From: Eunapius fragilis
Taxonomy: Eukaryota; Porifera; Demospongiae; Spongillida; Spongillidae
Length of the DNA: 64,000 nucleotides
Reading direction: 5' to 3'
Assembly (NCBI GenBank): GCA_963681505.1
Contig: OY811971.1
Coordinates: forward strand, 19,416,369-19,480,368
The notes beneath the pieces are model-generated. The model did not search any database. It had not been told where the DNA came from and saw only the letters and a list, made by a program, of their open reading frames with translations. The translations under genes were made by a program, and so were the position numbers. This document shows, piece by piece, positions 1-11,269 of this stretch (within the stretch, counting starts at the first letter, position 1; each line of letters starts with the position of its first letter).

Positions 1-430
1 CATATATAATATGGCGAAGGGGGGGGCCATACTTGTACCCATGGCAGTTCCATATTTCTGACGGTATGACTTTCCATTGAAGTTAAAGATGTTATGCTTT
101 AACACGTATTTGAACATTTCCCTGATTACAACGGGTGGCAGCCAGAAGGGCACCTCTTCCCTATATCTCTCCATAAACAAGAGGGCTATTTCCACCCCCT
201 CGTCTTGAGGGATGTTTGTGTACAAGCTGCCTACGTCCATTGTAACCAAAAGGCTATGGGGCTGAATAGTTGTTGACTCGATGATGTTAATCAGGTGTTT
301 AGAGTCTTTGACATATGATTTAACTCTCTTAACGATGGGGTTAAGGAGAAAGCTAATGAACCTGGTTTTTTTTATGGTGAATAGTAAGAACTCAAGCTGA
401 GAAGGGTACTCACATGGTGGTGTGTGGGTT
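1..430 (-). mobile_element. Penelope-like element 1: reverse transcriptase palm fragment, runs off the left edge
   Basis: Reading the minus strand from about 430 down to 1 gives one open frame of roughly 140 residues. It contains a YVKDSKHLI-type stretch, then MDVGSLYTNIPQDEG, then NFNGKSYRQKYGTAMGTSMAPPFA. Catalytic-Asp motif A written as D-V-x-S-L-Y-T-N-I-P followed by a G-T-A-M-G-T-x-M-A-P motif is the signature of Penelope-like reverse transcriptases, which copy RNA at the target site. The poly-G run at 19-26 keeps the frame open, so this part is not obviously broken. The open frame ends near 430, where similarity to an NHL-repeat gene on the other strand begins, so the upstream half of the domain is missing here. 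The rest of the catalytic domain would lie to the left of this window. Confidence 0.8.
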
Positions 431-850
431 CATGCTGAGTTGAAATCCAATGACCCTTACGGAGCGATTGTGTATGATAATGGAGTCATCTATGTTGGGA
501 GCGCTCATAATAGCATCATCGTGTTCAACCAAGCAGGCCAAACGAAATTTACTATTATAGGCAGAGCTAGAATTGGTGATGGGGAGTTTAATAGATCCTT
601 CATCAGGGAGACGAAATGTATGTAGTGGACTGCCACAACCACCAGATACTAACACTAACTTAATGGGACTGTTCCGTAATACATTTGGTCAGAAGGGAGT
701 GGGTCCTGTGCAGTTTGATGGTCCCATGTATGTCATTGGTGATGCAAACAATAGATCAATTGTTTCTGACTCGGGTAATCACACCGGATTCAAACATTCA
801 CTAATAATGGTGATTGGTTATCTGTCATAGAGGGTAGCGGCATGGTTACC
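422..850 (+). pseudogene. NHL-repeat protein fragment
   Basis: Two overlapping plus-strand frames read like consecutive NHL beta-propeller repeats. The first has DNGVIYVGSAHNSIIVFNQ and IGDGEFNRSF; after a frame change near 600-620 the second has YVVDCHNH, FGQKGVGPVQFDGP and DSGNH followed by a FTNNGDW-type strand end. NHL repeats are found in TRIM-NHL and related propeller proteins that act as binding platforms. At least two frame changes and a stop at about 830 make this a pseudogene or a captured exon. An AATAAA lies near 918, which could be the original polyadenylation signal. It is inserted next to the Penelope-like fragment in the opposite orientation. Confidence 0.6.
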
Positions 851-1486
851 ACTGCTTTAGAAATCTTTAGGAAAAATTCATGTAGCAGCATATGCAAATG
901 TTGTAAATGTGTTTTCCAATAAATATGGCTTGAAATTCAGTTTTATGTAGAAAGTTTGTGTTTCTTTTTGGCTCTCCTTTTTTGATGCAATCAATTGTTA
1001 TCTTCCCCTTAGTCTAAGGTGTGAATTCTTATAAATGTATTTTTACTGCTTTTTTTATAGATGTGCCATTTCATATGTTGCTACCCAGCAAAAAAATCCA
1101 ACCCAGAAGGAAACGTGATGTTTTCAGCTCAATCTGAGAGGGGACAAGGGTTAATTCTGGATAGTACATGAATAAAAACGGGAACACCTTGATAGCTTCA
1201 AACTAGTTGTTGTAGAGGTGTTTCCAGCTGGCCATGTCGTTTCAATCCAAGCTCAGCCACTTTCCGTTTAAGCCAAGTGAGCTTATTATTAAAAATATAA
1301 CGCGCATTTCGCAAAATACACATTTTGAAATACACCCAGCTGAAACGTGGTGGACGAAGCGTAAATATCTGCGATGTTCTTGTTTTGTCTCCAATAGCGC
1401 AGTATGAGACCTGCCCAATTGATAATGATGATAGCGGCCTTTCTTATGTTCCACTTTAGGGTTGTTGTGAAGCATGGTGCTAAAGT
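851..1486. other. No supported gene
   Basis: AT-rich DNA with short open frames only. It separates the two recognisable halves of the first Penelope-like element, so it may belong to the inserted NHL-bearing segment. I see no family motif in it. Confidence 0.4.
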
Positions 1487-2350
1487 TTACATCACATGAC
1501 GTTTTCTAACTCTAAAGCTATATCTCTCAAATTCCTGTCTTATCTCCTCATTTTTTGGTTCCCTTCCCCATGGTATGAATCCCATTCCCTTCGCATTGAG
1601 TGTCTCTATGTCCAGGTCCTTCGAGGAAATGTTTAGTACGCTCCTCTGGCAGATCTCTGCAAGCCCCTTCCTCCTCTCCTCCAATTCACCGCCTCTCATG
1701 TCTCTACCTATGGGATGTCTTCCACAAGGACCATTTATAGAGCCATATCCCCGTTTCCCGACTATTATCCAGCTCGGGTCTCCTGCTATTGCTTCTTCAT
1801 TATTGTGGTTTTTCACATCTGGAGCCCCACAGGTACCTTTTTGAGTTGGTACTCTCGCATTCTAAGCTGGATTTCATGAGCCTCCTGTTTGGCTCTGGAT
1901 TTGAAGGGACATACCAGTCGCTGCCCCCTTCCACCAGTCCCTCTTAGGTCACGAGCTTCCCTAGGTTTGCTCATGTGTCTTTGAAGGACCTTCAGTGTTA
2001 TAGGAAGACACAGTTTCCCTTTGTGGATAACATCCTTCCACTTCTCCTCTTTCAACCTAGCTACCTTCTTTATTCTTCTGTCCTTCAATTTCTGGCACAA
2101 ATCGTTCCTCATTTCCTTCACATATTCTTTGTGGTTTCCCAGTGCCCCCCCCCCTCCCTCCACCTCCCTGCAACACCTTGCCCCATTTGGCTATCTTTCT
2201 TATTTGTGTCTCCAACTCAGCTGCTTCTTCCTCGTATTGGGATATTAGGGTCCCATAGTGGTCTGCGATGGCTTTCTGTTTCATCTGTTCATATGCCAAC
2301 CTGAGTTTGTTCCACAGTTCACAGAAATTGGTTTTGTTGGCATCCATCAC
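1487..2350 (-). mobile_element. Penelope-like element 1: N-terminal coiled-coil region and start of the RT domain
   Basis: Three overlapping minus-strand frames (2350-2057, 2163-1813, 1816-1487) can be read as one broken protein. The first part is Glu/Lys-rich and looks like a coiled coil (for example SQYEEEAAELETQIRKI). The last part has VLNISSKDLDIETLNAKG, then MGFIPWG, then FERYSFRVRKR. The order N-[LI]-S-S-x-x-L, a G-x-x-F-I-P segment and an R-x-R-x-R segment is the usual entry to Penelope-like reverse transcriptases. The frame changes at about 2060 and 1815 mean it is not translatable as it stands. It lies upstream (in minus-strand terms) of the palm fragment at 1-430, from which it is separated by foreign sequence. 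Confidence 0.55.
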
Positions 2351-3550
2351 CTGTGGTGTGGTTGGATCTCTCAGACAACAGGAAATGAGTAGGTGGTAGG
2401 GTATGTGTCAGACAATGTAGGTAATGTAGCTGATGTAATGCAACTTGTAGTTGATATAGTAGGTATGAATAATGGTTGAGCAAAGTTACCACTTGTTGAA
2501 GAGTTGATGGGTTGTGTAGTCATGTTGATAGTGGTTGTAACAGGGTCTGGACAAAGACTAGAAGTAGTTGTGGATGTGGCTATAACAGGATTTGAACTGG
2601 AACTGGATGAAGTAACTGATGTGGAATTGGCAGTGGAGCTGGATACAAGGACTGGAATGGAACTGGAACTGTATACAAGGACTGGAATGGAACTAGAACT
2701 GGTGAAAATGTCTGCAGATTGTCAACTGGAAGATATTGTAGAATTTTTTCTAGGTTGTGCATCAGATGATATGGCATTAGTACTCATATTCGGCGATGTT
2801 GGGGAGATAGGGGGGGAATGGATGGGGAGTGGGGAAGGTATACTCAAAGATATCGGTGATGTGGGCAAGCCTTTGCCGAAGTATGTTTGTAACGAGGAAA
2901 GTTCGTGGCTACGAGTTACGTACCTTCTCTGACGTTTGCCCTTGGGCGCGTCCTTTGAAATTTGTGCGGTCCTTATGTTGGCAGCGGGAGATGGCAGTGT
3001 ATGGAGTATAGTATATGTAGAGCAATACAGATTAAAAGAAGAAGATGTTATTTAGTACTTATCGGTTGTCGGTTATCGCGCAAGTTCTCTCCAGGTTTTT
3101 TTGGCAAATATATTTCGGCGTCTTACAGCTTTCGTCAGTGCCACAGCAGGTCAGAATGCGCAATGTTACAAATTTGGTGTTTATATATGTGTGCGTGCGT
3201 ATGGCATGAATTTAGCAGGTGTGTGTGTGCGTGTGTGCGTGATTTTTAGCGGGTGTGTGCGTGCAGCTGAAATTTCTTCTTCTGGATTGTTCTAGTGTTG
3301 GGCTGTAATATTCCAAAACGGTGGTGTTAGATCATACGATGGCTTGTAGTGGGCGGTGGTTGCTCATCTTGAAGGAGGGGCTCTTTTGTAGATCTATGAA
3401 TAAAATACAAGTTATTTAGAAGATAATAACCGGAAATAACAAAAATGGTGGTGGGACAAAAGTACGGGAGTTGTAGTTTCTTTCTGAAGATGGTGCTCTA
3501 GGATGAAATGAAAAAAAAGGATGTTAAGCATATACTTGGGTATGTTGGCG
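2351..3550. other. Low-complexity and unassigned DNA
   Basis: About 2400-2880 is a purine/GT-biased degenerate repeat: GGAACTGG-type units near 2600-2700 give Pro/Val-rich reading on the minus strand and Glu/Leu-rich reading on the plus strand. From 3180 to 3270 there is a GTGTGTGC-rich stretch. I see no gene family signature; the first half could be the 5' end of Penelope-like element 1. Confidence 0.35.
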
Positions 3551-3599
3551 GTAATGTGTGGGGTTATATAAAGACAGAGTTCAGACCGTATGGTATAGT

Positions 3600-4455
3600 T
3601 GTATTAAGTTTTTCAATCCAAAAGTCTTCTCTGGTTTGAAGTTGATGGGGGGTACAATTTCAACAGGGATAAAGGTAGAATTGAACTGGCGGTGCTTGTC
3701 AACGAGAATATATAGATGTTGTCTCGGGGTGACGTTTCTGGCATTGAATTTGTTGCGATGATGTCTGAGTCTGGCTCTGATGGATGTGGATGTTTGGTCG
3801 ACATATTGTGCTTGACAGATGTTACATTGGATGACATAAATAAGGTTTCTGGAGTCACAAGAGAATCTATTGCGTATATAATGTTTTTGTTTTGTATTAA
3901 TACAAATGAAGGAATTTTTGTTATAGAGAACTTGACAGGTGTTGCAGTTATTCTTGAAACAAGGTGTGATGAGTTTGGGGATTTGATAATTTTTTAGGCT
4001 GTTGGGTATATCAAGTTTTATAATATCATTAGTCAGAGCTGTTTTTGTAATAATTTGTCCAATATTTTTTTAATTTTTAAAACAAATTATAAGGGGTTGA
4101 TCAAATGTCAATTTATGTTCAAGATCACAATATAAATCTTTCCAATGTTTAGTGATTTTATGTTTTGGATGTTTTCTTCTAAGATCGTAAGGAATAATTA
4201 GGGGAATTATATCTCTTTTTTTTGTTTTAAATTTGATAAGGTTGGCTTTATTTTCAAATTTAATGCATTTTATTATGAATATTTTTTTATATCACCTATG
4301 TAAAAAATGTTGCATTAAATCATTTTTATATTTTTCAAAATCAATTTTATTAGTGCATTGTCTGAGATATCTGAGGCATTCACTTTTTATAATTGATTTT
4401 TTAATATGGGGAGCATGCTGGGAATATTTATGAACATATTGAAATGTATTTGTTT
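3600..4455 (-). mobile_element. Penelope-like element 2: RT C-terminal part and GIY-YIG endonuclease remnant
   Basis: Minus strand. From about 4440 down, the frame reads KSIIKSECLRYLRQCTN, then FEKYKNDLMQHFLHR, then PLIIPYDLR and a KHWKDLYCDLEHKLTF stretch; this is the post-palm segment of Penelope-like reverse transcriptases. Near 3860-3610 it reads NLIYVIQCNICQAQYVDQTS followed by RARLRHHRNKF, which fits the GIY-YIG endonuclease (Y-V-I-Q-C...Y-V-x-Q-T...R-x-x-x-H) fused to the RT in canonical Penelope elements, where it nicks the target. Several stops (for example in the link between the RT and the endonuclease) show decay. The RT palm motifs, including the Y-T-N-I-P and G-T-A-M-G-T boxes, are absent between this block and the N-terminal block at 4500-4985. 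Confidence 0.65.
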
Positions 4456-4499
4456 TTTTTAAAATGTTTTTGTAGATAGTGTTCCTTCTATGGAAAAAT

Positions 4500-4985
4500 T
4501 ATCACCTTTGAAAATAGTAAGAATTGGTGTATATACTTGGATATCTTCTAGATGTTTGAGGCCATCTTTAATATATCTTTATTTATTTACAATAACTAAA
4601 GCAGTACCTTTGTCAGCATATTTAATTATTAATTCTTATTTTTCTTTGAAGGATTTTAAGGCTTTAATTTCATCTGGGGATAAATTGTTTTTTGGGTTGT
4701 ATAATTCGTCATTTAATTTTTTTATCTGTATAGAAGTATCTGAAATATATTTTTCTAAGATAGTATTTTTTGTTGGTTTAGGTATATAGTTTGTTTTCTT
4801 TTTAAAAGGGTTTATTGGTTGTTGGGGAGTTTTTCTAAAAATATATTTGAGTCTTAATCTTTTATTGTAATCTGAGATAACATTTGTAAGTGGGTCAATT
4901 TGATTATTATTTTTGAAAGGAATAAAATTCAGACCTTTTTCTAGTAGGGAAACTTCATGCTCATTTAATGGGATATTGGAAAGAT
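4500..4985 (-). mobile_element. Penelope-like element 2: RT N-terminal segment
   Basis: Minus-strand frame with NLSNIPLNEHEVSLLEKG, LNFIPFKNNN, YNKRLRLKYIF and, further on, KYADKGTALVIVNK. These are the N-S/N-L-S, LLEKGLxFIP, R-L-R-L and ADKGxAxVIV motifs that precede the palm of Penelope-like reverse transcriptases. The segment continues with a GLKHLEDIQVYTPI stretch and then stops abruptly near 4490, where sequence belonging to the far side of the palm begins. The element has therefore lost its catalytic core by an internal deletion of several hundred bases. Confidence 0.65.
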
Positions 4986-5194
4986 TTATAATATGAGATT
5001 TGTTTTTTGATGTATTTTTAATTTTTTATTCAAACGGGTTCTGTGACTATTGTGAGATTTTTTTATCCAGTATCTTGGATGTTTCCAGCTTGAAAATTTG
5101 AGAAAATATTGGCAATATTAGTCATAAAATCTTGTTGTTGCTTTATTTGATTTGAGATCAGGGTGGCAATGTTTTGAGCCCATAAAGGAGGTTC

Positions 5195-5870
5195 TTATGA
5201 ACGTTGGGGGGGGATGTACAGAAGGTGAAGCTGTGATATTGAATAGTGTAGTTGAAGTGGAGTTGCTAGCCGAATGATTTTGTTGGGATGTAGTTGATGG
5301 AATAGTATTGATAGGTTGGTGTGGTGTAGATGCGACATGAGTAGTGGATTGTTGAGAAGAAGTGGGTATAATGTTGAAAGAGACATGTTTTTGAGCAGGT
5401 GGATGAGGTATAGAAGTTTGAGTATTAATAGGAAGATTTGTTGTATATTGAGTAGGGGGATGTGAAAATTTGGGGGAGGAAATGAAAAATATGGAGGTGG
5501 AAAAAGGGAGGGTGGCGGGTAATTGGTGGGTGGGAACATTGATTGTTGAAAAATTGTAGGTTGTGATGTAATTGGTTGATGTACAGTTGGTTGAGCTACA
5601 GTAGGTTGAGGTATAGTTGGTTGAGTGATGGAGGGTTGGTAAGGCTGTGGTTGGTAAGATGAAGATTGGTAGGACTGGTTGATAGGATTGTGGTTGGTGA
5701 GTAGATAATTGGTGGAACTGAGGTTGGTAGGACTGGTTGGGAAGAATGAGATGACTGAGGAATAGTAGACTGGGGTTGGTAGGACTGTGGTTGGGGAAGA
5801 TAAGATGATTGGGGAGTAGTGGACTGGGTATTTAACAGTTTGAGCAAAGGTTAAGGAGTTTGCGAAATCT
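5195..5870 (-). repeat. Proline/glutamine-rich low-complexity region of Penelope-like element 2
   Basis: The minus strand is made of CCACAACC/CAACCA-type degenerate repeats. These read as Pro-, Gln- and Ser-rich or Leu/Ile-rich peptides depending on frame. The region lies between the upstream ORF (5978-6490) and the RT N-terminal block, where a linker is expected. It does not support an independent gene. Confidence 0.4.
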
Positions 5871-5977
5871 TAGATTGTTGGAAAGTGGGAGTATTTGGAT
5901 TTGTTTTTTTCTTTTTAATTTATAAGAGTTTTTAAATCACATTCTGGATAAATGTTTTCAGGAGAATCATGCCATTT

Positions 5978-6490
5978 TTAGTTTTTTTTTCCCCTTGTAA
6001 CAAATAAAGAGTGTCTAAGTTCTTCTTTGTGTTTTTTTAATTGAGCTGTTTTCAGATTATATTCAGTTTCATCAGGGATGAAGTTGCGTAGTTTTTGAAT
6101 TAGTTTATGTTTGTCATCTTTGCCTTTGTTAAGTAGCTCAGTATGGTGATCTGCACATAGTTGTATGAGGTTCATGCTGCATTCCTTAAGAATGTTAGAC
6201 CATCTTTTAAGAAAATCTTGATTGGGGTTTCTTATTTGGGGAACACATGTAACCTTAAGACCCTTAGGAAATATATTATATTTTAAGCACTCAGCTAATA
6301 GTGAGTCTTGATGGCGTTCGTGTTCGAGGTAAGAAGACAGTCTTGATAGTTGTTGTAGGACGGAGGTCTTAGACTCTACCCCCGACGCCTTCAGCATGGG
6401 GTTCCATGCTGGATTGTGGTTAGACTGGGTAGCCAGATCACTGGCAGCATTCTGTCGGGGGACGTCACAAATGTGGCTGTTGTTGCAGAA
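5978..6490 (-). mobile_element. Penelope-like element 2: upstream ORF (gag-like/N-terminal helical region)
   Basis: A minus-strand frame of 139 codons from an ATG at 6397 continues upstream without a stop to about 6490 (HICDVPRQNAASDLATQ then NPAWNPMLKASG). It is rich in predicted helices and charged residues (for example SRLSSYLEHERHQD, KWSNILKECSMNLIQLC-like and KGKDDKHKLIQKLRNFIPDE segments) and ends with KKHKEELRHSLFVTRGKKN. No enzymatic motif is visible. Its position upstream of the RT segments on the same strand, and its similar style to the coiled-coil ORF of element 1, suggest that it is the N-terminal part of the Penelope polyprotein. The real start is uncertain. Confidence 0.45.
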
Positions 6491-6792
6491 GAGCTACAAA
6501 TATACTAGCATGAATTTACCATTAACACAAACACAAACTACCTCTATCAATGTGTGCAAATAGTTTTTCAGGCCATCCACCAGGTAGGGGGACAAAAACA
6601 TCCCCCTCCAGTCGAACAAGTTGGCATGGTCTATTGTATGTTATAAAATGGGTTAGGGCTGCTTTTGGTGCAGCCCCCGTACAGGTACGACGACGCTCAC
6701 CTTTGCCTTTTGACTTTGAGTTATGTGGGATGCCCTTCTAGGAATTTGGTCCCACGCTAATGAAATTTATCTGGTTGGAGTTCTTTCTGGGC

Positions 6793-7071
6793 TTAGTTTA
6801 GGTTGGGGTAGGGAAGTAGATAGTAGAGCAGATAAGAGTTGGAGCAGGTTGAGCTGATAGAGAGTCGTTTGTTGGACTTAGTAGATGGTAGAGCAGGTTG
6901 AACTGGTGGAGGTTTTTTAGTTGATTTGGGTAGCGGAGTAGGTGGTGGAGTCTTCGGTGTAGGTAAGTTTGGGGTCCCCATGAGTTTAGGGTTAGGGTTA
7001 GGGTTAGGGTTAGGTTGAAAGGACACCCTCACCGGGAAGGGAGGCCTCTGGGTTCTCCAGCTCGTTGTCAT
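6793..7071 (-). other. Proline-rich open frame containing the telomere-like tract
   Basis: A 92-codon minus-strand frame that is almost entirely Pro/Thr/Ser/Lys/Leu. Its NPNPNPNPK stretch is simply the translation of the TTAGGG repeat at 6986-7014. It is probably low-complexity DNA rather than a gene. Confidence 0.25.
6986..7014 (+). repeat. Interstitial telomere-type tract, TTAGGG x 4.8
   Basis: Four perfect TTAGGG units plus TTAGG in a row, the standard metazoan telomere repeat. The G-rich strand is the plus strand. It lies inside proline-rich low-complexity sequence about 600 bp upstream (in minus-strand terms) of a Penelope-like element. Confidence 0.85.
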
Positions 7072-8814
7072 GCAATGGTGAATGGACTGGGGTCACTGGA
7101 CTGGGCCTGTAGTGGTAGGGCCTGAACAAATAGTGATATACCGTAAAACCTTACGTAGATACTTTATTTAAAACTTCTGACACTTCCTTCCCGAGCCATT
7201 TTCTCACGAAGTATGGAGTTCCTGAAGTCCGTTCTCTATCCTTCAGAGCTCTGGGCTCTAGTGCATCACAAATTTCTCCGAGGGCAGGACATTCTGACTT
7301 CCAAGGTTCACTATGTAAGGCTGTCTAACTATACGCACGCGGACTGATTGACTGCCTGCTGTCGTGTTTAAGGAAACACTCAGTCCAGAGATGAAACGAT
7401 GCTATCAGCTTTTGGAAGCTACAAGTCACTACGCAACCGTGATAAAGGCTCTTGACGAAGAATTAAGGTTAGTTTGTGCTTTCACTGCATGATGATTTCA
7501 CTATTTTTATGAAATCTCCGGGCCCAACGCGGGTGCCGGGCGGGTACGCACAAATAGCCCCGTGGTGTGCATCCTTTACCTTATACTAAGAGCGTTGGAC
7601 ACGGTGGAAGATGACTTAACGATACATATGGAAGAATAGCAACACATGCTGAAGGAGTTCCATACGTACTTGTACAAGCCAGAATGGAAGTACCTTCGGA
7701 GCAATGACAAAAGTAAAGCTGTGCTGGAAGAATTCCCAACGGTGAGCTACTGGTCAAACCGCATCGTTACTAAATGGAACTACTTTTCTCTGCCACACAT
7801 GCATGTACATGCACACACATACCCTCATACTCTCGCGCACACATATACACGCATGCACGTATACACGCACATACACACATGCACATGAACACACATATGC
7901 ACACTGACAACAGATTAGCGCTCAGTTCCGCGCTTTGCAACCGAAATATCGTGATATCATCAGTGACATTACTCAGAAGATGGGGTATGGCATGTATACT
8001 TATATTTCAAAAGAAATCGCTACCATGGCGCAATGGGACGATGTAAGCCTGTAACACCTCTCGATAAAAACCATTGTGGGACATTTAAGTTCGTGTGTTG
8101 TAATTAGTGGAATAATATGTGAGACGCGCACGCATGAGTAAAACCCTTTGACAAGCACGAAAATCCTCGCGTAATTGAAATACGATATATCAATAGGGTT
8201 TTGTATGTCATTTATGCACGACCCGCTTGTAAAAGAAGGTCAGTATGTCCTCCTATAATTTTGCTGGGTGGGATGTATGTATGCTATGGAGGGTAATTGC
8301 TGCCCTATAAACGCGCTCGATTGATCATTTCAATAAAGGCGTGCAAATCAATATACATAACCTGCCATTGTAACTCCATGATGTATAGACCATTTCCAGT
8401 TCGTAAGACACATTAAGTTGTACAGAGGACCTAGTAATGTTATTTGTCCAATATCCAGGACAAATATTGTTTGGCCGCATCAAACATGCATTTTTAATAC
8501 CAAAATAGAAATGATCAGTATAGTAATATGTATTGGGTTGTCTGACCAAAAGAGGATAGCAGTATAGTACAATGTCGCATACCTTATATAACACTACAGC
8601 ATGCAATAATAACTGGGTATGTGTAATCATATCAGATATCCCTTTGAAACATTATGCCAATTTGTTCTTCTTCATGGAAGGGGCTTCAGTTTGTGCTGAA
8701 GTCCATTCCAAGCAGCCACACATAAATTCCCTGCAACTAGAAAACCATAGGTTATAGTTGATAAATGTCAAACCAAACTTTTTTAAAATGAGGATGGTTG
8801 ATCTATAAAGCCCA

Positions 8815-8882
8815 GCCTTTGTGTATACTACATTAACGTGCACATAAATTCTTATTGTGTGCACGTAGTATACACTAAGGCT
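8815..8882. repeat. Imperfect hairpin in squalene synthase intron 4
   Basis: GTGTATACTAC at the left pairs with GTAGTATACAC at the right, and GTGCACA pairs with TGTGCAC inside, with a 5-bp insertion in the left arm. It lies in the 1.4-kb intron 8043-9458, the second longest of the gene, and is probably the centre of a decayed foldback element. Confidence 0.5.
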
Positions 8883-10230
8883 TCTGGCGACTTAATTGGG
8901 CTTTATGGATACACTTTTGATGATAAACCAAACTGTTCTTTCTTATGAAGTATGCAGTATAATTTGCTTGAAGCACTTCTTGCCACTCAATTATTCCTTG
9001 TGGCCACATCTACAAAGGATTGGTTTGAACCACAAACCATTAATAACTGGGAAGTTTCTACCCACATATATTTACTTGTGTTTAAACCAAAACGTTTGGA
9101 CAATGAACCATAAAACGATTGTTTGAAATCTTTGGTTTGGTCATAGTTATACCATCACGTCTTTTACCAATGATTTGAAATAAATTAGTTTCGATGTAAT
9201 CAAGTAACATTTTGCAGTAGTAGACTATTAGTTTGTAATGTTGTGAAATTACCACACCACCCCAGGATTGCATTCCTGAAGCATGCAGATGATTTGATTT
9301 GAATTTTTAACCAAATTGTCAAGTTATATTGGATGTATAATTCTGTGGTTTTTTTTAAAGCAATAAAATCTCACACGAGCTTCATAGTTGGAAAGGGAAT
9401 ATCAGCATTCTGTGCCAAATCCGAATGTTGGTAACACGACGTCATTCTTGCCCTGCAGTACTGTCACTATGTTGCTGGATTGCTTGGAAATTCCATGTCT
9501 CAGCTGTTTGTTGCCTCTGGTCTGGAGAGTGACATATTGAGGTTCACTTAGCCAACTCAGTGGGACTTTTCCTACAGAAGACCAACATCATTCGAGACTA
9601 TTTTGAGGATAACTTCCAAGGACGGGAATTCTGGCCAAGAGAGGTGAAGTACTTTATAACCACCACATGACTGCATTACCCTACTCTGTATATGGAATGA
9701 TGAATAACAGAATGATTATTCTTACCCGCTCATTCTCAGTGGCACCCTGCATGACATAGGAATATCCATAATAATACTCTTCATGACCAGCTAGAATGAT
9801 TGAAACTTACTTATTATTGCATAACAATATGTACACTGTAGTAGTGGTAAATCTTGCTACACAATGGATGACCGACCATCTGTAATTTTTCTTACTGATT
9901 TGAGTATGTTATGTATTGTAACCAATGCTGTGCATGCCTTTCTTCCCTCTCCTCATGTTCTTCTCCTTGCACACACATACACACCCATTTTTCTTCAAAC
10001 CATACAGAGCTGGAGTAAATTTGCTTCTCGACTCTCTGATTTTAAGCATTTAGACAACCGTGATAAAGCTGTCCAGTGCTTGAATCATTTGATCACTGAT
10101 ACCCTCAAACATGTGCCTGATGTGCTGGAATACATGTCTAAATTTCAGAACCAAAGTCTGTTCCATATCTGTGCACTTCCAGCGGTATGGTAATAGTTAG
10201 CAATCACACAAGCAAATGTACACTTACGTG

Positions 10231-10231
10231 T

Positions 10232-10265
<34 letters not shown>
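10231..10265. repeat. (CA)n microsatellite in squalene synthase intron 6
   Basis: About 17 CA units. Just downstream (10276-10306) is a segment that is the reverse complement of 10946-10981, so the microsatellite is next to the outer arm of a larger inverted repeat. Confidence 0.8.
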
Positions 10266-10266
<1 letters not shown>

Positions 10267-10973
10267 TCATTGTCCCTTGTATACATGGTGCTTCACAATC
10301 AAGGAAAAATGTGTAGAAATTAGCCATTAATAAATAACTAAATAAATATTGTTGCTGAATATTCTAATAGAAAATGATGACATACTGATGAAGCAATATT
10401 AAATAATAACCACAATAGTTAATTAAAACTTGATTAAAATCACTAAAACTCAACAAAATCGAGTACATTGGATACTAACAATAACTAGATTTTAAAAGTT
10501 AATAACACATAAACGAAATCAGTTATTTAATGGCAGCTTGCAGTTTTCAACTGACCTCTGACATGACATTTTGTCAGCATTGTTAAAAATATATATATAT
10601 ATTTGCCTTACATCGAAATAGTTAAATATTTATTAACAGTTAGTTATTATCTTGAAATGAGTGGTCATGTTATCATGATTCAGTAGTTTGAATTTATTAA
10701 TAAACTTAGTAAATTAAATTTAATAAAATAAAAAACTATGTAAAAGGATTAAAAATGTACTCATCTGGCCTTTTGACAAGTGGCTGTCAGAAATTATTAA
10801 TAAATATAATTCGTTTGATTTTAGTTAATTAAATATTAAACATAGTTAAGTTTTCTTTACATCAGTATGTCTTTCCTTATAGGTATAATGTTTTGCACAA
10901 TTTAAAAGTAAAATTTGTATTTACAGTGATTTGTAAATCAATTTTCCTTGATTGTGAAACACCCTGTACATGT

Positions 10974-11269
10974 ACAAGTAAATAAAAACATTCTCTCTGA
11001 GAAAGTTGGTGGGACATATGTAGGTTTTGCAGGCAAATAGTATACTGTGTAAAAAGCAAGGTAACAAGTTTTATAAGAAGGGAAAATGTAATAGTCCTAT
11101 ATTTAGCACACTTCGTCTAAGGCATATGCTGTTTCTGTGCTAAATATAGGACTATTACATTTTCCCTTCTGATAAGACTTGTTTCCTTGCTTTTTACACC
11201 AGTATACTATTTGCCTGAAAAATCTATATCCCACCAACTTTCTCAGAGAGAATGTTTTTATTTTCTTGT
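10974..11269. mobile_element. Foldback (MITE-like) element in squalene synthase intron 6
   Basis: The left arm (from about 10974) reads TACAAGTAAATAAAAACATT, then CTCTCTGAGAAAGTTGGTGG, and onward to AGTCCTATATTTAGCACA. The right arm (to 11269) is its near-perfect reverse complement, so nearly the whole 296 bp can fold into one hairpin of about 125-bp arms. A diverged copy of the right-arm motif (TTGTTTCCCTGCTTTTTATA then CACCAACTTTC) occurs at 22310-22375. I could not define a target-site duplication. Confidence 0.7.
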
